Below, piece by piece: positions 34,303-42,116 of a DNA stretch of 64,000 nt (positions within the stretch are counted from its first letter, which is position 1; the number at the start of each line of letters is the position of its first letter). The notes under the pieces are model-generated. The model was not told where the DNA came from. It made no database searches and was given only the letters and a program-made list of their open reading frames with translations. The stretch is from Amarolinea aalborgensis (GTDB taxonomy: Bacteria > Chloroflexota > Anaerolineae > SSC4 > Amarolineaceae). The stretch lies in assembly GCF_900491745.1 (NCBI RefSeq), contig NZ_UETR01000005.1, forward strand, positions 62,001 to 126,000. Reading direction: 5' to 3'. A program made the position numbers and the translations under genes.

Positions 34303-34523
34303 GCAGCGCCGTCACGCTAGAAGCGTGATCTGTGGCTGAGCACGTCGTCACGCCGGAGGCGTGACCTACGACTGGCGCAGGGAAGCGTAATCTGCGAGGC
34401 TAAGCACACCGTCACGCCGGAGGCGTGACCTGCGACCTCAATCCACATAATCTTTGCGGCCTGGCGTCGTGGCGTCTTGGCGTTGAAACACTTTCACATC
34501 ACGCCACCAAATGGACCTGACCC
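34303..34523. repeat. Tandem palindromic repeats GTCACGCCGGAGGCGTGACC
   Basis: Copies near 34310-34330, 34347-34368 and 34411-34432, with a decayed one at 34373-34400. Each can fold as a hairpin (GTCACGCC/GGCGTGAC) and is spaced by CTGAGCAC or CTAAGCACAC. The region ends with a GCGTCTTGGCGTTG repeat (34450-34489). No gene is present. Confidence 0.75.
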
Positions 34524-35192
34524 GTGAACAGCAGTCAGCCGAAACCAGATCAGATCAACCACATTCAGCAGGCGCTGCAGCGGCCTCTGCCTGGACTGGA
34601 AGGCCAGATGCAGATGATGCCGCAGCCGCGACCCGGCATGGAACGCGGCTTCGACCCAGCGCATCGTCCGCGCGAAGGCGGTGTGCTGCTCTTGCTCTAT
34701 CCTAAAGAGGGCGAGCTGACGCTGGTGCTCACCAAGCGCACCGACACGCTGAACCATCATCGCGGGCAGGTCTCCTTTCCGGGGGGCGCGTGGGAGCCAG
34801 GCGATGCGGACTTTGTGCAGACGGCGCAGCGCGAGGCATCGGAGGAGCTGGGCATCCGGCCGGAAACTCTGATCATCCTGGGCACGCTGACGCCGCTCTA
34901 CATCCCGCCCAGCGACTACCGCATCTACCCAACGGTGGCATACACGCCGCAGCGGCCCGATTTTCGTCCCGACCCGGCCGAGGTGGCGATTGTGCTGGAG
35001 ATGCCGCTGGCAGAACTGACCAGCGGAAGCAACGTGCGCAGCGAAACGTGGGAATTGCGCGGCTACCCGGTGGAAGTGCCCTTCTTCGAGGTCGAGGGTC
35101 ACAAAGTCTGGGGCGCGACGGCCATGGTCCTGGGAGAGTTCAGGGCCTTGGTGCGCAGCGCCGGCTTGCCCATCAACGCAGTCAGCGGCTGA
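34524..35192 (+). CDS. Nudix hydrolase, CoA pyrophosphatase type
   Basis: A 222-residue protein with the CoA-pyrophosphatase (NudL/YeaB) signature LVLTKRTDTLNHHRGQVSFPGG directly before the Nudix box GGAWEPGDADFVQTAQREASEELGI. The enzyme splits CoA and related nucleotides into 4'-phosphopantetheine and 3',5'-ADP, needing Mg/Mn. I use GTG 34524 because the N-terminal LQRPLPGLEGQMQMMPQPRPG also resembles relatives; there is no clear Shine-Dalgarno. It ends 7 bp before nadE, suggesting a cofactor-metabolism operon. Confidence 0.9.
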   Translation: MNSSQPKPDQINHIQQALQRPLPGLEGQMQMMPQPRPGMERGFDPAHRPREGGVLLLLYPKEGELTLVLTKRTDTLNHHRGQVSFPGGAWEPGDADFVQTAQREASEELGIRPETLIILGTLTPLYIPPSDYRIYPTVAYTPQRPDFRPDPAEVAIVLEMPLAELTSGSNVRSETWELRGYPVEVPFFEVEGHKVWGATAMVLGEFRALVRSAGLPINAVSG

Positions 35193-35199
35193 GAAATCC

Positions 35200-37254
35200 A
35201 TGATCCAACCATTTCATTCCCTTTATAGCCACGATTTTGCCCGCATGGCCGTGTGCCTGCCGTTCGTCAAGGTGGCCGACCCGCAGCACAACCTGGAGCG
35301 CACGCTGGAACTGGCGCAGCAAGCGTCAGATGCCCACGCGGCCGTGGCGCTATTCCCTGAGCTGAACCTGGCCGCCTATACCAACGATGATCAGTTTCAA
35401 CAGGACGCGCTGTTGGAGGCCACGTTGGCCGCGCTCGAGCGCCTGGTGACGGCCAGCCTCGCGCTGACGCCGGTGCTGCTGGTAGGCGCGCCGCTGCGGC
35501 TGGAAGATAAGCTGTTCAACTGCGCCGTGGTGATCTATCGCGGGCATGTGTTGGGCCTGGCGCCTAAAAGTTACTTGCCCAACTACCGGGAATTCTACGA
35601 AAAACGTCAGTTCGTCGCGGCTCGCGATGCCCTTGCGCGCGAGGTTTCGCTTCTGGGGGAGGCCGTGCCGTTCGGCCCAGACTTGATCTTCGAGGCGACG
35701 ACCTTGCCGGGTTTGCGCCTGCACGTGGAGATTTGCGAAGACCTGTGGGTGCCGATTCCGCCGAGCACCTGGGCGGCCCTGGGCGGCGCGACCATCCTGG
35801 CCAATCTGTCGGCCAGCAACATCACCGTGGGCAAGGCCGACTATCGCCGCAGCCTGGTGACTTCGCAGGCCGCCAAGTGCATCGCCGCATACCTGTACTC
35901 CGGCGCGGGGCCAGGCGAATCAACCACCGACCTGGCCTGGGACGGCCACGCGCTGATTGCCGAAAACGGCGAGGTGCTGGCCGAATCTGAGCGCTTCGCC
36001 GCCCGCCAGCAGCTCATCCTGGCCGATATTGACCTGGAGCGGCTGCTACAGGATCGCATGCGCACGACCAGCTTCAACGATGCGACCAGCGATGAGCGTG
36101 ACCGCCTGCGCCAACTGCGGCGCATCCCCTTCGCTTTCGAGGTTCCCGGCGGCGAGATCGGGCTGCAGCGCCAGGTAGAGCGCTTCCCGTATGTGCCGCG
36201 TGACCCGCGCGTGCGTGATGAGCGCTGCTTCGAGGCGTACAACATCCAGGTGCACGGTCTGATGAAGCGGCTGACCGCCACCGGCATTCAAAAACTGGTG
36301 ATTGGCATTTCCGGTGGGCTGGATTCGACACAGGCGCTGATCGTGGCTGCGCGCACAATGGATCGCCTGGGACTGCCGCGGCAGAACATCCTGGCCTATA
36401 CGATGCCCGGCTTTGCCACCAGCACCCGCACGCGCACCAACGCCTGGGCGCTGATGAACGCGCTCGGCGTCAGCGCGCACGAGATTGACATCCGGCCGTC
36501 CTGCCTGCAGATGCTGCGTGACATCGGCCATCCCTTTGCCAATGGTGAGCCGTTGTACGACGTTACCTTCGAGAATGTGCAGGCCGGCGAACGCACCTCG
36601 CACCTGTTCCGCCTGGCCAATTTCAACAACGCGCTGGTGCTTGGCACCGGCGACCTGAGCGAGCTGGCGCTCGGCTGGGCCACGTACGGCGTCGGCGATC
36701 ACATGTCGCACTACAATGTCAACGCATCGGTGCCCAAGACCCTCATCCAGTACCTGATTCGGTGGGTGGTGAGCAGCCAGCAGTTCGACCCGGCCACCCA
36801 CGAGACGCTGCTCTCCATCCTCGACACCGAGATTTCACCGGAGCTGGTGCCGCAGACAGATGGTTCGTCTGACAAGCCGGCGCAAAGCACGCAGGCCACC
36901 ATCGGGCCGTACGAACTGCAAGACTTCAACCTCTACTACATCACGCGCTTTGGCTTCCGGCCGAGCAAAGTGGCCTTCCTGGCCTTGCACGCATGGGGCG
37001 ACAAGGCACGCGGCGACTGGTCCGACCTCCTGCCGCCTGAGAAACGTCACGCGTACGACCTGGTCACGATCAAGAAGTGGCTCGGCGTCTTCCTCTTCCG
37101 CTTCTTCAAGATCAGCCAGTTCAAACGGTCAGCCGTGCCCAACAGCCCCAAAGTCGGTTCTGGCGGCTCCCTTTCGCCGCGCGGCGATTGGCGCGCGCCC
37201 AGCGACTCCGAGGCCGTGGTGTGGCTGGAGGAGCTGCAGGCCAACGTGCCATAG
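35200..37254 (+). CDS. nadE: Glutamine-dependent NAD synthetase
   Basis: A 684-residue two-domain enzyme converting deamido-NAD to NAD with glutamine. N-terminal nitrilase-type glutaminase (about 1-290): Glu in FPELNLAAYT, Lys in LAPKSYLPNYREFYE, Cys in VEICEDLW. C-terminal synthetase: PP-loop SGGLDST at 371-377, then GFATSTRT and GTGDLSELALGWATYGVGDH. Length matches the long bacterial/mycobacterial-type NadE. It starts at ATG 35200, 7 bp after the Nudix gene. Confidence 0.97.
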   Translation: MIQPFHSLYSHDFARMAVCLPFVKVADPQHNLERTLELAQQASDAHAAVALFPELNLAAYTNDDQFQQDALLEATLAALERLVTASLALTPVLLVGAPLRLEDKLFNCAVVIYRGHVLGLAPKSYLPNYREFYEKRQFVAARDALAREVSLLGEAVPFGPDLIFEATTLPGLRLHVEICEDLWVPIPPSTWAALGGATILANLSASNITVGKADYRRSLVTSQAAKCIAAYLYSGAGPGESTTDLAWDGHALIAENGEVLAESERFAARQQLILADIDLERLLQDRMRTTSFNDATSDERDRLRQLRRIPFAFEVPGGEIGLQRQVERFPYVPRDPRVRDERCFEAYNIQVHGLMKRLTATGIQKLVIGISGGLDSTQALIVAARTMDRLGLPRQNILAYTMPGFATSTRTRTNAWALMNALGVSAHEIDIRPSCLQMLRDIGHPFANGEPLYDVTFENVQAGERTSHLFRLANFNNALVLGTGDLSELALGWATYGVGDHMSHYNVNASVPKTLIQYLIRWVVSSQQFDPATHETLLSILDTEISPELVPQTDGSSDKPAQSTQATIGPYELQDFNLYYITRFGFRPSKVAFLALHAWGDKARGDWSDLLPPEKRHAYDLVTIKKWLGVFLFRFFKISQFKRSAVPNSPKVGSGGSLSPRGDWRAPSDSEAVVWLEELQANVP

Positions 37255-37287
37255 ACTTTCGAAGTCTTCGAGACCTCAGAAGTCTGG
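37252..37287. repeat. Repeat H9 (GAAGTCTTCGAGACC type) at the end of nadE
   Basis: GACTTTCGAAGTCTTCGAGA then CCTCAGAAGTCTGG, the same family as the in-gene array at 25404. It fills the gap between the convergent nadE and galE genes. Confidence 0.65.
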
Positions 37288-37294
37288 GCGCCGT

Positions 37295-38269
37295 TTACGC
37301 GTAGCCGTGCGGATGCGCCAGATGCCAGGCCCAGGCGCTGGCCATAATCTCGCGCAGATCCGGATAGCGCGGCGTCCAGCCCAGCTCGCGGCGAATCTTA
37401 TCGCTGCTGGCGACCAGAATCGCCGGATCGCCTGGCCGCCGCGGCGTGATCGTTGCCGGGATGGGGCGGCCGGTCACTTCTTGCGCGGTTTCGATCACTG
37501 CTTTGACCGAATAGCCCGCGCCGTTGCCCAGGTTGTAGAGCATCTGCGGTCGCGTCTCCAACCCAGCGAGCGCCAGGACATGCGCGCTGGCCAGGTCTTC
37601 GATGTGGATGTAGTCGCGGATGCAGGTGCCGTCTGGCGTGGGGTAATCGTCGCCGAAGATGCTGATGGCTGCGCGTTGGCCCAGGGCTACCTGCAGCACC
37701 AGCGGGATCAGGTGAGATTCGGGGTGATGCGCCTCGCCGCGTGCAGGCGACGCGCCTGCGGCGTTGAAGTAGCGCAGCGCGGCAAAGCGCAGGCCAAACA
37801 GCCGGTGATACCAGCCAAGCACTTCTTCGATCATGAACTTCGTCTGGCCGTAAACGCTGGCCGGGCCGATGGGATCGGTCTCCGTGATGGGCGCGTCCTT
37901 GCTGGCATAGACCCCGGCCGTGGACGAAAAGACGAAGCGTGAGACGCCATGCGCGACCGCGGCGTCAATCAGCGTCGTGCTGCCGGTGACGTTGTTATAA
38001 AAGAAGCGGCCGGGCAGCTTCATAGACTCGCCGGCCTCGATGAACGCCGCGAAGTGGATCACCGCGTCGCAGGGGGTGGCGGTCAGCAGCCGATCGAGCG
38101 CGGTGCGGTCGAGAATATCGCCTTCCACAAACACGGCGCCGGCCGGCACGGCCTCCCGGTGGCCGTTGGACAAATTGTCGTACACCGTCACAGCGTGACC
38201 GGCATCCAGCAGCTGCTGCGTCACGGCGCTGCCGATATAGCCTGCGCCCCCTGTTACCAAAATGTGCAT
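37295..38269 (-). CDS. galE: UDP-glucose 4-epimerase
   Basis: A 324-residue SDR-family epimerase interconverting UDP-glucose and UDP-galactose. NAD motif GGAGYIGSAV (residues 7-16), catalytic Ser/Tyr/Lys in FSSTAGVYAS and SVYGQTKFMIEE, and GalE-typical HPESHLIPLVLQVALGQ and DGTCIRDYIHIEDLASAH. AAGGAGC lies upstream of ATG 38269. It supplies UDP-galactose for glycans and stands apart from the exopolysaccharide cluster. Confidence 0.95.
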   Translation of the reverse strand: MHILVTGGAGYIGSAVTQQLLDAGHAVTVYDNLSNGHREAVPAGAVFVEGDILDRTALDRLLTATPCDAVIHFAAFIEAGESMKLPGRFFYNNVTGSTTLIDAAVAHGVSRFVFSSTAGVYASKDAPITETDPIGPASVYGQTKFMIEEVLGWYHRLFGLRFAALRYFNAAGASPARGEAHHPESHLIPLVLQVALGQRAAISIFGDDYPTPDGTCIRDYIHIEDLASAHVLALAGLETRPQMLYNLGNGAGYSVKAVIETAQEVTGRPIPATITPRRPGDPAILVASSDKIRRELGWTPRYPDLREIMASAWAWHLAHPHGYA

Positions 38270-38310
38270 CGTAGCTCCTTATCATCGCGATTGCCCTTCC
38301 AGGATGTCGT

Positions 38311-38340
38311 ATTATACGGCAGGTCAGGTGTGGGAGGCAA
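38311..38340 (-). promoter_or_regulatory. Promoter of galE: TTGCCT-N18-TATAAT
   Basis: On the minus strand, -35 TTGCCT (38335-38340) and -10 TATAAT (38311-38316) with an 18-bp spacer, about 42 bp upstream of the start codon. Confidence 0.6.
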
Positions 38341-38627
38341 AGTAAGGGGATTGGAATCCCAAAATTCTGGCTAATTTCAACATCGGCATGTCGTATTTCG
38401 CGGATTGGATGCTGTTGTCTGCGGGAAGACAAATCAGCCCTACCGGTGCACAGGACGAGCTGTTGGCTACAGTACAGTGCCTTCGGTGGTTGAAACCGCA
38501 ACAAACATGACTAAGTCGGGCCTTTGCGGACTAGCAGCAGCCTCCGTGCGAAGACTCCGCATTCGTTGCAGCGACCTCTTGCGCTGCTCCGCAGCGCAAG
38601 AGGTCGCCCGGAGGCTGAATAGTCACC
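38341..38627. other. Intergenic region holding a long hairpin, no gene seen
   Basis: Between the galE promoter and the stop of the clostripain-like gene. Apart from the hairpin at 38571-38607 and its flanking CAGCCTCCG/CGGAGGCTG arms, nothing coding is recognised. Confidence 0.5.
38571..38607. terminator. Perfect 17-bp hairpin after the BNR-clostripain gene
   Basis: GCGACCTCTTGCGCTGC, TCC, GCAGCGCAAGAGGTCGC: 17-bp arms with no mismatch and a 3-nt loop, 20 bp past the stop of the minus-strand operon. No T tract follows, so it may be an RNA-end stabiliser or a REP-like element rather than a classical terminator. Confidence 0.6.
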
Positions 38628-41600
38628 TTACTTCTTCAACAACGGCAGATACGTCCACCTTACCAAAAGTGGGCCAGGTCGGTAATTGGGATCCAAAGGT
38701 TCTGGCGTGGTCCTCGGCGGTTGCGCGGCCGCAATCATGGTGCGGATGAACTCATCCCATGCGGTATCGGCGGCAAAGGTGAGCTCAGTGGCGTTATAGT
38801 AATCGAGCAGCCATTCGTTTCGGCCTAGCGGCAAGTAGATGGACAGGCCATGTGCCCCATCCAAGTCCCAGTATGCGCCGTTGCCCCAATAAAACCCGCT
38901 GGCATGGCGTTCATGCACCATAAGCTGCGCGCTGATGGCGTCCATGACGCCTTGTGCGGCGGCTTGCACCGTGTCGCTCGGAACGTTCTGCTTGACCAAC
39001 CGTGCAAAGTCATAGGCATCAACGTAGCCATCGGTATCCGTTAGCCTTAAGTCCACGTTAGAGTCAAACCGCTGCGAGGAGACAAAGCTCGTCATGATCT
39101 GGTGGCGGTAGGCGCCCACGGCCCCGTTTAGGGCGCGTGCCAGGACATCCACCGCGTGGGCCACCGACCCCATGGCATCCAGATTGTAGGCCGCCATGGT
39201 GCGTGGATAGCCGTACAGTGATTCATGGTATTGATTCACCATGCGAATCGCCAACTCCCTGGGCTGCATGTCGGCCGTCATCGCCGCCAGGTAGTTGGTG
39301 TATGGGTAGCTGGAGAAGGTTTCATTCTCAGAGGAGACCAGGTAATGCACGAAGGAGCGGATCGGGTAAAGGTTTTCTGCCATACTCATCAGGCAGGCAT
39401 CGAAGAAGACCACGTCCAGCGGATGGGCGCCATTGTTGGTGATCGCGCCTAATGCACCGGCGAGCCTCGTGGTAGAGAGGTACGCGCCGCCGCTGGAGTC
39501 ATCGAAGCTCATGCCGCCGTGAATCCAGTTCTGTGGGCCAGGCGGAATACTGGGCGACCAGCCGTTACCATGATCTACCAGGGCCAAAAGGGTATAGGCG
39601 CCGTTGTAAGTCGCACGGGCGTCAGTCACGAAGTTGACCAAAGTCTGTGGATCGCCCATGTTCCGTTCGCCGAGCGGCCACCGATTGACATTATCCGTGT
39701 AGGTTGCAAGCACGTAGGGGTCAGTATCCGGCTGCACCAGGTAGCGGACCGTGTCGCCGACCTGACTACGATCCCACAACGCCAAGATTCGGATACAAGG
39801 ATTGCCGGCGGCGTCTTCCAACTTATTGAATAACTCGAACGTCATGAAATCCAGGTTGTTATCTCCGTTGAGATAGATCAACACGGTCCACACGGGGGCG
39901 CTGCAAGGAATCGGCCTGGTAGTAGGAGTAGGAGTAGGTGTGGGGGTCGGAGTAGAGGTCAAGGTGGGGGTAGAGGTCAAGGTGGGGGTAGAGGTCAAGG
40001 TCGGGGTATCTGTCGCCACACGCGAGCCTGTTGGGGTTACGGTTGGTGTGACGCTGGCGGTCGGCGTGAGGCTGGGCGTCGCCGTATGGGTGGGTGTCGA
40101 CGTCGGGCCTAGTGTGTACTGCCAGACGCCGCTGTCGCGTGTGCCAGCGAACAGGGTGGGCGACGAGGCAAGCCCCCAGGCCAAGACGCGAATGTCCACG
40201 GCTTCCAGGCCATCGTTGTATTCCGTCCACGAGCTTCCGCCATCGGTCGAGCGGAGGACACCGAGCCACCAGGTGCCAGCATAGAGGGTGTGATTGGCTG
40301 CATAATCTGCCGAAAAGGCCACCGTCCGCACAGGCGCCCCCATGTTGTTATCGGCTTGTGCCCAGGTGCTCCCGCCATCGGTAGACTTGAACAACGAATC
40401 ATAGGTGACTGCAAACAGGGAGTGGTCAGCGCTGTAGCGTGGTGAAATCGCCAGGCTATCCACGCTGCGAGTCCCCAGCCCCGTGTTTGACGATTGCCAC
40501 GAAGCGCCGCCATCGGTGGACCTGGCCACACCGCCGGTGTGCATGCCGGCGAAGAGGGTGCGCGGCGCGACAGCTTCCGACACGAAGGCTAACGCATTGA
40601 TCTCCAGGTCGGCCAGGCCGTTGTTGGCCGGCGCCCAAGAGCCTCCGCCGTCGGTAGAGCGATAGACGCCCCCACAACAACTTCCGGCAAACAGGGTATG
40701 ATCGGAGGCGAAATCAGGGGAGATCGCCAGCGCCCGCACAGCAAGCGCCCCCAATCCGGTTCTGTGCCAGGTGTCAGCCCCGTCGGTGGAGCGGAATACA
40801 CCCTGCGATGCCATGCCGACGAAGAGGGTATGATCGGTGGTGAACGCGGGTGAAAGGCCCAGGGCCTGGACGGATTGATTCTCAAGCCCTGTGGTGGCGA
40901 CCTGCCAGGAAATGCCGCGGTCACTCGACCGAAAAACCCACCCGTCTTGCGTGGATGCAAAAACGATCCCATCGGCGGCGAAGTCCGGCGAAGCCGCCAA
41001 CTGCTGCACCGCCACGTTGGTGATGCCGTTATAGGCCGGGTTCCAGAACGCGCCTCCCGTGACCGACTTGTAAACGCCGATGCCGTAGCAAAACCCAGCA
41101 AACGCGGTCGCATCGCTTTGATAAGCAGGCGAAAGCGCCAAGGAGGCCACGGCGCCCCCCGAAAGATTACTTCCGGCGGCGCGCCACGACTCGCCGCCAT
41201 CCGTGGATTTGAACAAGCCGTTCCACTGCGTGCCTGCATAGATCGTCTGGTCGGTTGCGTAGCGGGGTGAGATCGCCAACTCACTGACCAAGGTCGCCGG
41301 TAATCCCGCATTGCTCGCCTGCCACGAAGCGCCGCCGTCGCTGGATCGGAAACCGCCATACCAGGTTCCCACGAACAGGCGGTGATCCGCGGCGAAGTTC
41401 GGCGAGACGGCCAAGCCTTGTACCGTCAGATCGGTCAGCCCGTTGTTGACGGTGTGCCAGGTGCTGCCTCCGTTGGTGGACTGAAAAAGCCCCGCGTAAA
41501 AAGTGCCGGCATAGAGGGTAGCATCCACAGCATAGCCCGGTGAAATCGCCAGGGCAGTCACCCAGGGGTCGGTCAGGCCATTCACAACGGCGTTCCAAGA

Positions 41601-42101
41601 TGCGCCGCCGTTAGTAGACTTGAAGGCGCCGCCCTCATTCGTGCCTGCGAACAGCGTCCGATCGTTGGCGTAGCCAGGGGAGAGCGCGATCGCCTCGATG
41701 CTCCAGTCAGTGATGCCGGCGCCGCTTTCAGCCCAGGTGTCGCCGCCATTCGTGGACTTGAAAACCACGGCCCCCGTGCCAGCGAAGATCGTCCGGTCGC
41801 TGGCAAAATTCGGCGAAATCGCCAGCGACCGGACCTCGTGCGCCCACAGGCCGGTGTTAATCTCGCGCCAGGAACCGCCGCCGTCCGTAGAACGAAAAAC
41901 GCCGGCCCCGTCTGTGCCGGCGAAAAGTGTGGCGTCGCTGGCGAAAGCCGGAGAGAGGGCCAGCGCTTGCACATCGCCGCCGTACATTCCTTGATGCCCA
42001 GGGGTCCAGCGGCCCATGCCCGATTCAGGAGTAGGGGCTGACGCAGCCGTAGCAGCAGCCAGCAGCAGGACAATCAAACTCAAGAGTGCTTGCCTAGACA
42101 T
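38628..42101 (-). CDS. Secreted BNR-propeller protein with C-terminal clostripain (C11) protease
   Basis: A 1,157-residue exported protein. Signal peptide MSRQALLSLIVLLLAAATAASA. About residues 30-680 are BNR/photosynthesis-stability-type repeats (FKSTNGGDTW, FRSTDGADTW). A Thr/Pro linker covers 690-750. The clostripain C11 domain is at about 755-1120 (VLIYLNGDNNLD), with catalytic His844 (LVDHGNGW) and Cys903 (FFDACLMSM). C11 proteases are clan CD caspase-fold enzymes usually cutting after Arg. The C-terminus is a short unrecognised tail. GGAGG precedes the ATG and overlaps the stop of the CHAT gene 16 bp away, so the two are cotranscribed. It would act outside the cell. Confidence 0.92.
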   Translation of the reverse strand: MSRQALLSLIVLLLAAATAASAPTPESGMGRWTPGHQGMYGGDVQALALSPAFASDATLFAGTDGAGVFRSTDGGGSWREINTGLWAHEVRSLAISPNFASDRTIFAGTGAVVFKSTNGGDTWAESGAGITDWSIEAIALSPGYANDRTLFAGTNEGGAFKSTNGGASWNAVVNGLTDPWVTALAISPGYAVDATLYAGTFYAGLFQSTNGGSTWHTVNNGLTDLTVQGLAVSPNFAADHRLFVGTWYGGFRSSDGGASWQASNAGLPATLVSELAISPRYATDQTIYAGTQWNGLFKSTDGGESWRAAGSNLSGGAVASLALSPAYQSDATAFAGFCYGIGVYKSVTGGAFWNPAYNGITNVAVQQLAASPDFAADGIVFASTQDGWVFRSSDRGISWQVATTGLENQSVQALGLSPAFTTDHTLFVGMASQGVFRSTDGADTWHRTGLGALAVRALAISPDFASDHTLFAGSCCGGVYRSTDGGGSWAPANNGLADLEINALAFVSEAVAPRTLFAGMHTGGVARSTDGGASWQSSNTGLGTRSVDSLAISPRYSADHSLFAVTYDSLFKSTDGGSTWAQADNNMGAPVRTVAFSADYAANHTLYAGTWWLGVLRSTDGGSSWTEYNDGLEAVDIRVLAWGLASSPTLFAGTRDSGVWQYTLGPTSTPTHTATPSLTPTASVTPTVTPTGSRVATDTPTLTSTPTLTSTPTLTSTPTPTPTPTPTTRPIPCSAPVWTVLIYLNGDNNLDFMTFELFNKLEDAAGNPCIRILALWDRSQVGDTVRYLVQPDTDPYVLATYTDNVNRWPLGERNMGDPQTLVNFVTDARATYNGAYTLLALVDHGNGWSPSIPPGPQNWIHGGMSFDDSSGGAYLSTTRLAGALGAITNNGAHPLDVVFFDACLMSMAENLYPIRSFVHYLVSSENETFSSYPYTNYLAAMTADMQPRELAIRMVNQYHESLYGYPRTMAAYNLDAMGSVAHAVDVLARALNGAVGAYRHQIMTSFVSSQRFDSNVDLRLTDTDGYVDAYDFARLVKQNVPSDTVQAAAQGVMDAISAQLMVHERHASGFYWGNGAYWDLDGAHGLSIYLPLGRNEWLLDYYNATELTFAADTAWDEFIRTMIAAAQPPRTTPEPLDPNYRPGPLLVRWTYLPLLKK

Positions 42102-42116
42102 AGTGCCTCCCAGAAA

